Shown here: positions 1 to 13,950 of the stretch, one piece after another | How the letters are laid out: each line of letters starts with the position of its first letter | Position numbering within the stretch: the stretch's first letter is position 1 | Assembly (NCBI RefSeq): GCF_037975245.1 | Contig: NC_092579.1 | Span: forward strand, 5,001 to 69,000 | Direction of reading: 5' to 3' | DNA length: 64,000 nucleotides | Origin: Apostichopus japonicus | Lineage: Eukaryota > Echinodermata > Holothuroidea > Aspidochirotida > Stichopodidae | Notes under the pieces: model-generated | Told to the model about the DNA's origin: nothing | Database searches by the model: none | What the model saw: only the letters and a program-made list of their open reading frames with translations | Translations under genes and position numbers: made by a program

Positions 1-99
1 AAGCAGGTATGGACATGGGAGTTGCAGATTTGGACTCCTGGGCATCGATTACCCCCTGTGACGTCATTTTGACCAAATCCATTTTGGGGCAATTTCGGT

Positions 100-131
100 A
101 AAAACCGTAAGGGGTACCCCTTATGGTTTTT
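100..131. repeat. Near-perfect 32-bp palindrome, present once per satellite unit
   Basis: Two 16-base arms centred on GGGGTACCCC pair at 15 of 16 positions (one G/T mismatch between 107 and 124). The same palindrome recurs at the matching place in every complete unit, for example near 2019-2050 and 3531-3562. It could form a cruciform or hairpin. Whether it has any role is unknown. Confidence 0.75.
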
Positions 132-2041
132 TTGGGTGAAAATAATTTTTGTCGCAAAGACGGGCAGTGTGTATCTTTTCTGATTGTTCTCGACACGCTG
201 ATCACGAATCTGAAGTTAATTTTGGAATTAGGTGTTGTGTGGGGGCTGGGGAGGCCAAAAACCATTGGGAGGGGGGCACCACCCCATGTGGGTGTCTCCA
301 TAAACGAACGAAATACACCTGTTCTGGTGCTTCTTGGGGTGCTGATGATGAATCTGAGATTATTTTGGCGGTTCGTAGGCGTGGGGAGTGGTGGGGGAAT
401 TTAATACCTTCCGGGCGTCCCATGGCGCACGCTACCGAGAGTTTTTTGCTGACTGTTTGTACTTTTCCTCAAAATGACCCCCCTACCACCCCGGAGAAGT
501 GACAAACCTAAAAGTTTTATTCTAATTTTGGAAAGGGGACACCCTAGCGGTGGTACCCTTAAAAGATGGCCGTAATCGGACCACCCTAGTAACCATGGTA
601 ACGCTCCAAAGTAGAAGGGTCGGGATTTTCCAGTACATAGTAACACTAATTATTATGACTTTTTTTCGGATTTTTTCAAAACTAACCCCCCTACCACCCC
701 GGAGAAGAGACCCACCTACAAGTTTTATTCAAATGTGGTAAGGGGACACCCTAGCGGTGGTACCCCGAAAAGATGGCCGTAATCGGACCACCCCAGTAAC
801 CATGGTAACGCTCCAGAGTAGAAGAGTCGGGATTTTCCCGTACATAGTAACACTAATTATTATGACCTATTCGGATTTTTTCCAAACTGACCCCCCTATC
901 ACCCGGAGAAGAGACCCACTCACAAGTTTTATTCAAATGTGGGAAGGGGACACCCTAGCGGTGGTACCCCGAAAAGATGGCCGTAATCGGACCACCCCAG
1001 TAACCATGGTAACGCTCCAGAGTAGAAGAGTCGGGATTTTCCCGTACATAGTAACACTAATTATTATGACCTATTCGGATTTTTTCCTAACTGACCCCCC
1101 TATCACCCGGAGAAGAGACCCACTCACAAGTTTTATTCAAATGTGGGAAGGGGACACCCTAGCGGTGGTACCCCGAAAAGATGGTCAAAATCGGACCACC
1201 CCAGTAACCATGGTAACGCTCGAAAGTAGAAGGGTCGTGATTTTCCCGTACATAGTAACAATGATTATTTTGACTTTTTCGGATTTTTTCCAAAATGACC
1301 CCCCCACCACCCCGGAGGAGGGACGCACCTACAAGTTTATTTTATTTTGGAAAGGGGAAACCCTAGCGGTGATAACCTGAAAATATGGGGGAAATCGGAC
1401 TGATTCACATAACCATGGTAACGCTCAAAAGTATAAATGTCGGGATTTCGAAAAAACGTTTATAACTACTACCGGTGAAAAACACCTACTTTGGGGGAGA
1501 ACCTCAAAAACGTATAGACTATACCCCCTTCCCGAAAATTAATGCTACCGTATGAGTTGTCTACACGTAGCTACGACTCTTGTCTCCCACATAGCCAAAA
1601 TTCAGCTCCGTCACATACCCTCGGTGGAAAGGAAGGGGTACCGAAAAGAGGTACTTTTTTAACTTTTCAAGACAAAAACACCTATTTTTGGCGCAAGTAG
1701 AAATCATATAGACAAAGAGCCTTTTCCGGTCAGATAATTACACGAAATTGACGTATGACAAAGACGAGGGTGTCTTCTACTACACGTCAAAATTTCATTT
1801 CGATGGGTACTTCAATGAGGACAGGAGGGGGGTTGAAAAGAGGGGGTTTTCCAACTTTTGCACGTATGAAGAACACGTATTTCTATCGGGTCCTCTGGGA
1901 CCCTATATCTCCCGAGCGGAAGCAGGTATGGACCTGGGAGTTGCAGATTTGGACTCCTGGGCATCGATTACCCCCTGTGACGTCATTTTGACCAAATCCA
2001 TTTTGGGGCAATTTCGGTAAAAACCGTAAGGGGTACCCCTT
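123..2041. repeat. Satellite unit expanded by two sub-repeats
   Basis: This unit is 1919 bp, 409 bp longer than the 1510-bp form. The CCATGG landmark occurs at about 594, 801, 1005, 1209 and 1414, so it has five sub-repeats where the next unit has three. The gain equals two ~204-bp sub-repeats, as expected from unequal exchange or slippage. Because 204 is divisible by three, one frame stays open across three sub-repeats (757-1380); this looks like a by-product of the period, not a gene. Confidence 0.85.
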
Positions 2042-5000
2042 ATGGTTTTTTTGGGTGAAAATAATTTTTGTCGCAAAGACGGGCAGTGTGTATCTTTTCT
2101 GGTTGTTCTCGACACGCTGAACACGATTTTGAAGTTAATTTTGGAATTAGGCGTTGTGTGGGGGCATGGGGGGCCAAAAACCATTGGGAGGGGGGCACGA
2201 CCCCAAGTGGGTGTCTCCAAAAAAGAACGAAATACACCTGTTCTGGTGCTTCTTGGGGTGCTGATGATGAATCTGAGATTATTTTGGCGGTTCGTAGGCG
2301 TGGGGAGTGGTGGGGGAATTTAATACCTTCCGGGCGTCCCATGGCGCACGCTACCGAGAGTTTTCTGCTGACTGTTTGTACTTTTCCTCAAAATGACCCC
2401 CCTACCACCCCGGAGAAGTGACAAACCTAAAAGTTTTATTCTAATTTTGGAAAGGGGACACCCTAGCGGTGGTACCCTTAAAAGATGGCCGTAATCGGAC
2501 CACTCCAGTAACCATGGTAACGCTCCAAAGTAGAAGGGTCGTGATTTTCCCGTACATAGTAACACTAATTATTATGACTTTTTCGGATTTTTTTCAAACT
2601 GACCCCCCTACCACCCAGGAGAAGAGACCCACCTACAGGTTTCATCCTATTTTAGAAAGGGGACACCCTAGCGGTGGTACCCCGAAAAGATGGCGGTAAT
2701 CGGACCACCCCAGTAACCATGGTAACGCTCCAGAGTAGAAGAGTCGGGATTTTCCCGTACATAGTAACACTAATTATTATGGCCTTTTCGGTTTTTTTCC
2801 AAAATGACCCCCCTACCACCCCGGAGAAGAGACCCACCTACAAGTTTTATTCAAATGTGGGAAGGGGACACACTAGCGGTGACAACCTGAAAATATGGGG
2901 GAAATCGGACTGATTCCCATAACCATGGTAACGCTCAAAAGTATAAATGTCGGGATTTCGAAAAAACGTTTATAACATACTACCGGTGAAAAACACCTAC
3001 TTTGGGGGAGAACCTCAAAAACGTATAGACTATACCCCCTTCCCGAAAATTAATGCTACCGTATGAGTTGTCTACACGTAGCTACGACTCTTGTCTCCCA
3101 CATAGCCAAAATTCAGCTCCGTCACATACCCTCGGTGGAAAGGAAGGGGTACCGAAAAGAGGTACTTTTTTAACTTTTCAAGACAAAAACACCTATTTTT
3201 GGCGCAAGTAGAAATCATATAGACAAAGAGCCTTTTCCGGTCAGATAATTACACGAAATTGATGTATGACAATGAAGAGGGTGTCTTCTACTACACGTCA
3301 AAATTTCATTTCGATGGGTACTTCAGAGAGGACAGGAGGGGGGGTTGAAAAGAGGGGGTTTTCCAACTTTTGCACGTATGAAGAACACGTATTTCTATCG
3401 GGTCCTCTGGGACCCTATATCTCCCGAGCGGAAGCAGGTATGGACCTGGGAGTTGCAGATTTGGACTCCTGGGCATCGATTACCCCCTGTGACGTCATTT
3501 TGACCAAATCCATTTTGGGGCAATTTCGGTAAAAACCGTAAGGGGTACCCCTTATGGTTTTTTTGGGTGAAAATAATTTTTGTCGCAAAGACGGGCAGTG
3601 TGTATCTTTTCTGGTTGTTCTCGACACGCTGAACACGATTTTGAAGTTAATTTTGGAATTAGGCGTTGTGTGGGGGCATGGGGGGCCAAAAACCATTGGG
3701 AGGGGGGCACGACCCCAAGTGGGTGTCTCCAAAAAAGAACGAAATACACCTGTTCTGGTGCTTCTTGGGGTGCTGATGATGAATCTGAGATTATTTTGGC
3801 GGTTCGTAGGCGTGGGGAGTGGTGGGGGAATTTAATACCTTCCGGGCGTCCCATGGCGCACGCTACCGAGAGTTTTTTGCTGACTGTTTGTACTTTTCCT
3901 CAAAATGACCCCCCTACCACCCCGGAGAAGTGACAAACCTAAAAGTTTTATTCTAATTTTGGAAAGGGGACACCCTAGCGGTGGTACCCTTAAAAGATGG
4001 CCGTAATCGGACCACTCCAGTAACCATGGTAACGCTCCAAAGTAGAAGGGTCGTGATTTTCCCGTACATAGTAACACTAATTATTATGACTTTTTCGGAT
4101 TTTTTTCAAACTGACCCCCCTACCACCCAGGAGAAGAGACCCACCTACAGGTTTCATCCTATTTTAGAAAGGGGACACCCTAGCGGTGGTACCCCGAAAA
4201 GATGGCGGTAATCGGACCACCCCAGTAACCATGGTAACGCTCCAGAGTAGAAGAGTCGGGATTTTCCCGTACATAGTAACACTAATTATTATGGCCTTTT
4301 CGGTTTTTTTCCAAAATGACCCCCCTACCACCCCGGAGAAGAGACCCACCTACAAGTTTTATTCAAATGTGGGAAGGGGACACACTAGCGGTGACAACCT
4401 GAAAATATGGGGGAAATCGGACTGATTCCCATAACCATGGTAACGCTCAAAAGTATAAATGTCGGGATTTCGAAAAAACGTTTATAACATACTACCGGTG
4501 AAAAACACCTACTTTGGGGGAGAACCTCAAAAACGTATAGACTATACCCCCTTCCCGAAAATTAATGCTACCGTATGAGTTGTCTACACGTAGCTACGAC
4601 TCTTGTCTCCCACATAGCCAAAATTCAGCTCCGTCACATACCCTCGGTGGAAAGGAAGGGGTACCGAAAAGAGGTACTTTTTTAACTTTTCAAGACAAAA
4701 ACACCTATTTTTGGCGCAAGTAGAAATCATATAGACAAAGAGCCTTTTCCGGTCAGATAATTACACGAAATTGATGTATGACAATGAAGAGGGTGTCTTC
4801 TACTACACGTCAAAATTTCATTTCGATGGGTACTTCAGAGAGGACAGGAGGGGGGGTTGAAAAGAGGGGGTTTTCCAACTTTTGCACGTATGAAGAACAC
4901 GTATTTCTATCGGGTCCTCTGGGACCCTATATCTCCCGAGCGGAAGCAGGTATGGACCTGGGAGTTGCAGATTTGGACTCCTGGGCATCGATTACCCCCT

Positions 5001-6575
5001 GTGACGTCATTTTGACCAAATCCATTTTGGGGCAATTTCGGTAAAAACCGTAAGGGGTACCCCTTATGGTTTTTTTGGGTGAAAATAATTTTTGTCGCAA
5101 AGACGGGCAGTGTGTATCTTTTCTGGTTGTTCTCGACACGCTGAACACGATTTTGAAGTTAATTTTGGAATTAGGCGTTGTGTGGGGGCATGGGGGGCCA
5201 AAAACCATTGGGAGGGGGGCACGACCCCAAGTGGGTGTCTCCAAAAAAGAACGAAATACACCTGTTCTGGTGCTTCTTGGGGTGCTGATGATGAATCTGA
5301 GATTATTTTGGCGGTTCGTAGGCGTGGGGAGTGGTGGGGGAATTTAATACCTTCCGGGCGTCCCATGGCGCACGCTACCGAGAGTTTTCTGCTGACTGTT
5401 TGTACTTTTCCTCAAAATGACCCCCCTACCACCCCGGAGAAGTGACAAACCTAAAAGTTTTATTCTAATTTTGGAAAGGGGACACCCTAGCGGTGGTACC
5501 CTTAAAAGATGGCCGTAATCGGACCACTCCAGTAACCATGGTAACGCTCCAAAGTAGAAGGGTCGTGATTTTCCCGTACATAGTAACACTAATTATTATG
5601 ACTTTTTCGGATTTTTTTCAAACTGACCCCCCTACCACCCCGGAGAAGAGACCCACCTACAGGTTTCATCCTATTTTAGAAAGGGGACACCCTAGCGGTG
5701 GTACCCCGAAAAGATGGCCGTAATCGGACCACCCCAGTAACCATGGTAACGCTCCAGAGTAGAAGAGTCGGGATTTTCCCGTACATAGTAACACTAATTA
5801 TTATGGCCTTTTCGGTTTTTTTCCAAAATGACCCCCCTACCACCCCGGAGAAGAGACCCACCTACAAGTTTTATTCAAATGTGGGAAGGGGACACACTAG
5901 CGGTGACAACCTGAAAATATGGGGGAAATCGGACTGATTCACATAACCATGGTAACGCTCAAAAGTATAAATGTCGGGATTTCGAAAAAACGTTTATAAC
6001 TACTACCGGTGAAAAACACCTACTTTGGGGGAGAACCTCAAAAACGTATAGACTATACCCCCTTCCCGAAAATTAATGCTACCGTATGAGTTGTCTACAC
6101 GTAGCTACGACTCTTGTCTCCCACATAGCCAAAATTCAGCTCCGTCACATACCCTCGGTGGAAAGGAAGGGGTACCGAAAAGAGGTACTTTTTTAACTTT
6201 TCAAGACAAAAACACCTATTTTTGGCGCAAGTAGAAATCATATAGACAAAGAGCCTTTTCCGGTCAGATAATTACACGAAATTGACGTATGACAAAGACG
6301 AGGGTGTCTTCTACTACACGTCAAAATTTCATTTCGATGGGTACTTCAATGAGGACAGGAGGGGGGTTGAAAAGAGGGGGTTTTCCAACTTTTGCACGTA
6401 TGAAGAACACGTATTTCTATCGGGTCCTCTGGGACCCTATATCTCCCGAGCGGAAGCAGGTATGGACCTGGGAGTTGCAGATTTGGACTCCTGGGCATCG
6501 ATTACCCCCTGTGACGTCATTTTGACCAAATCCATTTTGGGGCAATTTCGGTAAAAACCGTAAGGGGTACCCCTT

Positions 6576-8057
6576 ATGGTTTTTTTGGGTGAAAATAATT
6601 TTTGTCGCAAAGACGGGCAGTGTGTATCTTTTCTGGTTGTTCTCGACACGCTGAACACGATTTTGAAGTTAATTTTGGAATTAGGCGTTGTGTGGGGGCA
6701 TGGACCCCAAGTGGGTGTCTCCAAAAAAGAACGAAATACACCTGTTCTGGTGCTTCTTGGGGTGCTGATGATGAATCTGAGATTATTTTGGCGGTTCGTA
6801 GGCGTGGGGAGTGGTGGGGGAATTTAATACCTTCCGGGCGTCCCATGGCGCACGCTACCGAGAGTTTTCTGCTGACTGTTTGTACTTTTCCTCAAAATGA
6901 CCCCCCTACCACCCCGGAGAAGTGACAAACCTAAAAGTTTTATTCTAATTTTGGAAAGGGGACACCCTAGCGGTGGTACCCTTAAAAGATGGCCGTAATC
7001 GGACCACTCCAGTAACCATGGTAACGCTCCAAAGTAGAAGGGTCGTGATTTTCCCGTACATAGTAACACTAATTATTATGACTTTTTCGGATTTTTTTCA
7101 AACTGACCCCCATACCACCCAGGAGAAGAGACCCACCTACAGGTTTCATCCTATTTTAGAAAGGGGACACCCTAGCGGTGGTACCCCGAAAAGATGGCGG
7201 TAATCGGACCACCCCAGTAACCATGGTAACGCTCCAGAGTAGAAGAGTCGGGATTTTCCCGTACATAGTAACACTAATTATTATGGCCTTTTCGGTTTTT
7301 TTCCAAAATGACCCCCCTACCACCCCGGAGAAGAGACCCACCTACAAGTTTTATTCAAATGTGGGAAGGGGACACACTAGCGGTGACAACCTGAAAATAT
7401 GGGGGAAATCGGACTGATTCCCATAACCATGGTAACGCTCAAAAGTATAAATGTCGGGATTTCGAAAAAACGTTTATAACATACTACCGGTGAAAAACAC
7501 CTACTTTGGGGGAGAACCTCAAAAACGTATAGACTATACCCCCTTCCCGAAAATTAATGCTACCGTATGAGTTGTCTACACGTAGCTACGACTCTTGTCT
7601 CCCACATAGCCAAAATTCAGCTCCGTCACATACCCTCGGTGGAAAGGAAGGGGTACCGAAAAGAGGTACTTTTTTAACTTTTCAAGACAAAAACACCTAT
7701 TTTTGGCGCAAGTAGAAATCATATAGACAAAGAGCCTTTTCCGGTCAGATAATTACACGAAATTGATGTATGACAATGAAGAGGGTGTCTTCTACTACAC
7801 GTCAAAATTTCATTTCGATGGGTACTTCAGAGAGGACAGGAGGGGGGGTTGAAAAGAGGGGGTTTTCCAACTTTTGCACGTATGAAGAACACGTATTTCT
7901 ATCGGGTCCTCTGGGACCCTATATCTCCCGAGCGGAAGCAGGTATGGACCTGGGAGTTGCAGATTTGGACTCCTGGGCATCGATTACCCCCTGTGACGTC
8001 ATTTTGACCAAATCCATTTTGGGGCAATTTCGGTAAAAACCGTAAGGGGTACCCCTT
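6576..8057. repeat. Satellite unit with a 30-bp deletion
   Basis: This unit is 1482 bp. Compared with its neighbours it lacks 30 bp after position ~6702, where the other units carry the GGGGGGCCAAAAACC block, and is otherwise the 1512-bp form. The deletion is private to this copy in the window and is a useful marker for ordering reads. Confidence 0.85.
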
Positions 8058-11000
8058 ATGGTTTTTTTGGGTGAAAATAATTTTTGTCGCAAAGACGGGC
8101 AGTGTGTATCTTTTCTGGTTGTTCTCGACACGCTGAACACGATTTTGAAGTTAATTTTGGAATTAGGCGTTGTGTGGGGGCATGGGGGGCCAAAAACCAT
8201 TGGGAGGGGGGCACGACCCCAAGTGGGTGTCTCCAAAAAAGAACGAAATACACCTGTTCTGGTGCTTCTTGGGGTGCTGATGATGAATCTGAGATTATTT
8301 TGGCGGTTCGTAGGCGTGGGGAGTGGTGGGGGAATTTAATACCTTCCGGGCGTCCCATGGCGCACGCTACCGAGAGTTTTTTGCTGACTGTTTGTACTTT
8401 TCCTCAAAATGACCCCCCTACCACCCCGGAGAAGTGACAAACCTAAAAGTTTTATTCTAATTTTGGAAAGGGGACACCCTAGCGGTGGTACCCTTAAAAG
8501 ATGGCCGTAATCGGACCACTCCAGTAACCATGGTAACGCTCCAAAGTAGAAGGGTCGTGATTTTCCCGTACATAGTAACACTAATTATTATGACTTTTTC
8601 GGATTTTTTTCAAACTGACCCCCCTACCACCCAGGAGAAGAGACCCACCTACAGGTTTCATCCTATTTTAGAAAGGGGACACCCTAGCGGTGGTACCCCG
8701 AAAAGATGGCGGTAATCGGACCACCCCAGTAACCATGGTAACGCTCCAGAGTAGAAGAGTCGGGATTTTCCCGTACATAGTAACACTAATTATTATGGCC
8801 TTTTCGGTTTTTTTCCAAAATGACCCCCCTACCACCCCGGAGAAGAGACCCACCTACAAGTTTTATTCAAATGTGGGAAGGGGACACACTAGCGGTGACA
8901 ACCTGAAAATATGGGGGAAATCGGACTGATTCCCATAACCATGGTAACGCTCAAAAGTATAAATGTCGGGATTTCGAAAAAACGTTTATAACTACTACCG
9001 GTGAAAAACACCTACTTTGGGGGAGAACCTCAAAAACGTATAGACTATACCCCCTTCCCGAAAATTAATGCTACCGTATGAGTTGTCTACACGTAGCTAC
9101 GACTCTTGTCTCCCACATAGCCAAAATTCAGCTCCGTCACATACCCTCGGTGGAAAGGAAGGGGTACCGAAAAGAGGTACTTTTTTAACTTTTCAAGACA
9201 AAAACACCTATTTTTGGCGCAAGTAGAAATCATATAGACAAAGAGCCTTTTCCGGTCAGATAATTACACGAAATTGACGTATGACAAAGACGAGGGTGTC
9301 TTCTACTACACGTCAAAATTTCATTTCGATGGGTACTTCAATGAGGACAGGAGGGGGGTTGAAAAGAGGGGGTTTTCCAACTTTTGCACGTATGAAGAAC
9401 ACGTATTTCTATCGGGTCCTCTGGGACCCTATATCTCCCGAGCGGAAGCAGGTATGGACCTGGGAGTTGCAGATTTGGACTCCTGGGCATCGATTACCCC
9501 CTGTGACGTCATTTTGACCAAATCCATTTTGGGGCAATTTCGGTAAAAACCGTAAGGGGTACCCCTTATGGTTTTTTTGGGTGAAAATAATTTTTGTCGC
9601 AAAGACGGGCAGTGTGTATCTTTTCTGGTTGTTCTCGACACGCTGAACACGATTTTGAAGTTAATTTTGGAATTAGGCGTTGTGTGGGGGCATGGGGGGC
9701 CAAAAACCATTGGGAGGGGGGCACGACCCCAAGTGGGTGTCTCCAAAAAAGAACGAAATACACCTGTTCTGGTGCTTCTTGGGGTGCTGATGATGAATCT
9801 GAGATTATTTTGGCGGTTCGTAGGCGTGGGGAGTGGTGGGGGAATTTAATACCTTCCGGGCGTCCCATGGCGCACGCTACCGAGAGTTTTCTGCTGACTG
9901 TTTGTACTTTTCCTCAAAATGACCCCCCTACCACCCCGGAGAAGTGACAAACCTAAAAGTTTTATTCTAATTTTGGAAAGGGGACACCCTAGCGGTGGTA
10001 CCCTTAAAAGATGGCCGTAATCGGACCACTCCAGTAACCATGGTAACGCTCCAAAGTAGAAGGGTCGTGATTTTCCCGTACATAGTAACACTAATTATTA
10101 TGACTTTTTCGGATTTTTTTCAAACTGACCCCCCTACCACCCAGGAGAAGAGACCCACCTACAGGTTTCATCCTATTTTAGAAAGGGGACACCCTAGCGG
10201 TGGTACCCCGAAAAGATGGCGGTAATCGGACCACCCCAGTAACCATGGTAACGCTCCAGAGTAGAAGAGTCGGGATTTTCCCGTACATAGTAACACTAAT
10301 TATTATGGCCTTTTCGGTTTTTTTCCAAAATGACCCCCCTACCACCCCGGAGAAGAGACCCACCTACAAGTTTTATTCAAATGTGGGAAGGGGACACACT
10401 AGCGGTGACAACCTGAAAATATGGGGGAAATCGGACTGATTCCCATAACCATGGTAACGCTCAAAAGTATAAATGTCGGGATTTCGAAAAAACGTTTATA
10501 ACATACTACCGGTGAAAAACACCTACTTTGGGGGAGAACCTCAAAAACGTATAGACTATACCCCCTTCCCGAAAATTAATGCTACCGTATGAGTTGTCTA
10601 CACGTAGCTACGACTCTTGTCTCCCACATAGCCAAAATTCAGCTCCGTCACATACCCTCGGTGGAAAGGAAGGGGTACCGAAAAGAGGTACTTTTTTAAC
10701 TTTTCAAGACAAAAACACCTATTTTTGGCGCAAGTAGAAATCATATAGACAAAGAGCCTTTTCCGGTCAGATAATTACACGAAATTGATGTATGACAATG
10801 AAGAGGGTGTCTTCTACTACACGTCAAAATTTCATTTCGATGGGTACTTCAGAGAGGACAGGAGGGGGGGTTGAAAAGAGGGGGTTTTCCAACTTTTGCA
10901 CGTATGAAGAACACGTATTTCTATCGGGTCCTCTGGGACCCTATATCTCCCGAGCGGAAGCAGGTATGGACCTGGGAGTTGCAGATTTGGACTCCTGGGC

Positions 11001-12591
11001 ATCGATTACCCCCTGTGACGTCATTTTGACCAAATCCATTTTGGGGCAATTTCGGTAAAAACCGTAAGGGGTACCCCTTATGGTTTTTTTGGGTGAAAAT
11101 AATTTTTGTCGCAAAGACGGGCAGTGTGTATCTTTTCTGGTTGTTCTCGACACGCTGAACACGATTTTGAAGTTAATTTTGGAATTAGGCGTTGTGTGGG
11201 GGCATGGGGGGCCAAAAACCATTGGGAGGGGGGCACGACCCCAAGTGGGTGTCTCCAAAAAAGAACGAAATACACCTGTTCTGGTGCTTCTTGGGGTGCT
11301 GATGATGAATCTGAGATTATTTTGGCGGTTCGTAGGCGTGGGGAGTGGTGGGGGAATTTAATACCTTCCGGGCGTCCCATGGCGCACGCTACCGAGAGTT
11401 TTTTGCTGACTGTTTGTACTTTTCCTCAAAATGACCCCCCTACCACCCCGGAGAAGTGACAAACCTAAAAGTTTTATTCTAATTTTGGAAAGGGGACACC
11501 CTAGCGGTGGTACCCTTAAAAGATGGCCGTAATCGGACCACTCCAGTAACCATGGTAACGCTCCAAAGTAGAAGGGTCGTGATTTTCCCGTACATAGTAA
11601 CACTAATTATTATGACTTTTTCGGATTTTTTTCAAACTGACCCCCCTACCACCCAGGAGAAGAGACCCACCTACAGGTTTCATCCTATTTTAGAAAGGGG
11701 ACACCCTAGCGGTGGTACCCCGAAAAGATGGCGGTAATCGGACCACCCCAGTAACCATGGTAACGCTCCAGAGTAGAAGAGTCGGGATTTTCCCGTACAT
11801 AGTAACACTAATTATTATGGCCTTTTCGGTTTTTTTCCAAAATGACCCCCCTACCACCCCGGAGAAGAGACCCACCTACAAGTTTTATTCAAATGTGGGA
11901 AGGGGACACACTAGCGGTGACAACCTGAAAATATGGGGGAAATCGGACTGATTCCCATAACCATGGTAACGCTCAAAAGTATAAATGTCGGGATTTCGAA
12001 AAAACGTTTATAACATACTACCGGTGAAAAACACCTACTTTGGGGGAGAACCTCAAAAACGTATAGACTATACCCCCTTCCCGAAAATTAATGCTACCGT
12101 ATGAGTTGTCTACACGTAGCTACGACTCTTGTCTCCCACATAGCCAAAATTCAGCTCCGTCACATACCCTCGGTGGAAAGGAAGGGGTACCGAAAAGAGG
12201 TACTTTTTTAACTTTTCAAGACAAAAACACCTATTTTTGGCGCAAGTAGAAATCATATAGACAAAGAGCCTTTTCCGGTCAGATAATTACACGAAATTGA
12301 TGTATGACAATGAAGAGGGTGTCTTCTACTACACGTCAAAATTTCATTTCGATGGGTACTTCAGAGAGGACAGGAGGGGGGGTTGAAAAGAGGGGGTTTT
12401 CCAACTTTTGCACGTATGAAGAACACGTATTTCTATCGGGTCCTCTGGGACCCTATATCTCCCGAGCGGAAGCAGGTATGGACCTGGGAGTTGCAGATTT
12501 GGACTCCTGGGCATCGATTACCCCCTGTGACGTCATTTTGACCAAATCCATTTTGGGGCAATTTCGGTAAAAACCGTAAGGGGTACCCCTT

Positions 12592-13950
12592 ATGGTTTTT
12601 TTGGGTGAAAATAATTTTTGTCGCAAAGACGGGCAGTGTGTATCTTTTCTGGTTGTTCTCGACACGCTGAACACGATTTTGAAGTTAATTTTGGAATTAG
12701 GCGTTGTGTGGGGGCATGGGGGGCCAAAAACCATTGGGAGGGGGGCACGACCCCAAGTGGGTGTCTCCAAAAAAGAACGAAATACACCTGTTCTGGTGCT
12801 TCTTGGGGTGCTGATGATGAATCTGAGATTATTTTGGCGGTTCGTAGGCGTGGGGAGTGGTGGGGGAATTTAATACCTTCCGGGCGTCCCATGGCGCACG
12901 CTACCGAGAGTTTTCTGCTGACTGTTTGTACTTTTCCTCAAAATGACCCCCCTACCACCCCGGAGAAGTGACAAACCTAAAAGTTTTATTCTAATTTTGG
13001 AAAGGGGACACCCTAGCGGTGGTACCCTCAAAAGAGGGCCGTAATCGGACCACCCCAGTAACCATGGTAACGCTCCAGAGTAGAAGGGACGGGATTTTCC
13101 CGTACATAGTAACACTAAGTAACACTAATTATTATGACCTATTCGGATTTTTTTCCAAAATGACCCCCCACCACCCCGGAGAAGAGACGCGCACCTACAA
13201 GTTTCATCCTATTTCGGCAAGGGGACACCCTAGCGGTGGTACCCCGAAAAGATGGCCGTAGTCGGACCACCACAGTAACCATGGTAACGCTCCAAAGTAG
13301 AAGGGTCGGGATTTTCAAAAACGTATATAGCAAATTATTATGCCTTTTCAGATTTTGTTTCAAAATGACCCCCTATCACCCAGGAATGAGAAGCACCTAC
13401 AAGTTTAATCCTATTTTGGAAAGGGGACACCCTAGCGGTGGTACCCTGAAAGGATGGCCGTAGTCGGACCACCACAGTAACCATGGTAACGCTCCAAAGT
13501 AGAAGGGTCGGGATTTTCAAAAACGTATATAGCAAATTATTATGCCTTTTCAGATTTTGTTTCAAAATGACCCCCTATCACCCAGGAATGAGAAGCACCT
13601 ACAAGTTTAATCCTATTTTGGAAAGGGGACACCCTAGCGGTGGTACCCTGAAAGGATGGCCGTAATCGGACCACCACAGTAACCATGGTAACGCTCCAAA
13701 GTAGAAGGGTCGGGATTTTCCCGTACGTAGTAATACTAATTATTATGACCGTTTTAGACTTTTTTTCAAAATTACCCCCCTACCACCCCGGGAAAGAGAC
13801 GCACCTACAAGTTTCATCCTATTTCGGACAGGTGACACCCTAGCGGTGGTACCCTGAAAAGATGGGGGAAATCGGACTGACCCAGTAACCATGGTAACGC
13901 TCCAAAGTATAAAAGTAGGTATTTTCCCGTATATAGAGTAATTTAGTGTT
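12592..13950. repeat. Terminal, diverged satellite unit ending in ~202-217-bp sub-repeats
   Basis: The last unit follows the consensus to about 13020, then holds five sub-repeats with the CCATGG landmark at about 13063, 13280, 13482, 13684 and 13890. Two of these, over 13280-13683, are nearly identical 202-bp copies carrying a variant not seen in the array interior (AAAACGTATATAGC). Greater divergence at the array edge is the usual pattern of satellite arrays homogenised in their centre. Confidence 0.8.

Larger units (their letters stand above)
1..13950. repeat. Satellite array of ~1.51-kb units with ~205-bp sub-repeats
   Basis: The same ~1.5-kb sequence recurs head to tail. Using one fixed landmark (the ATG-GTTTTTTTGGG block), copies start at 123, 2042, 3554, 5066, 6576, 8058, 9568, 11080 and 12592, giving periods 1919, 1512, 1512, 1510, 1482, 1510, 1512 and 1512 bp. 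Copies are nearly identical by eye, so many short open frames repeat in every unit on both strands; none resembles a known protein and none is called here. Each unit has a ~700-bp non-repeated part plus three to five ~205-bp sub-repeats marked by CCATGGTAACGCTC. The array is cut by the window's left edge and ends in diverged sub-repeats near 13950. It is probably subtelomeric or heterochromatic satellite DNA. Confidence 0.95.

Noticed and set aside
123-13665. Recurring 60-120-codon frames on both strands, and a 207-codon frame at 757-1380
   Set aside because: They recur only because the satellite units are near-identical; frames overlap on both strands and resemble no protein. The long one stays open because the 204-bp sub-repeat is a multiple of three.
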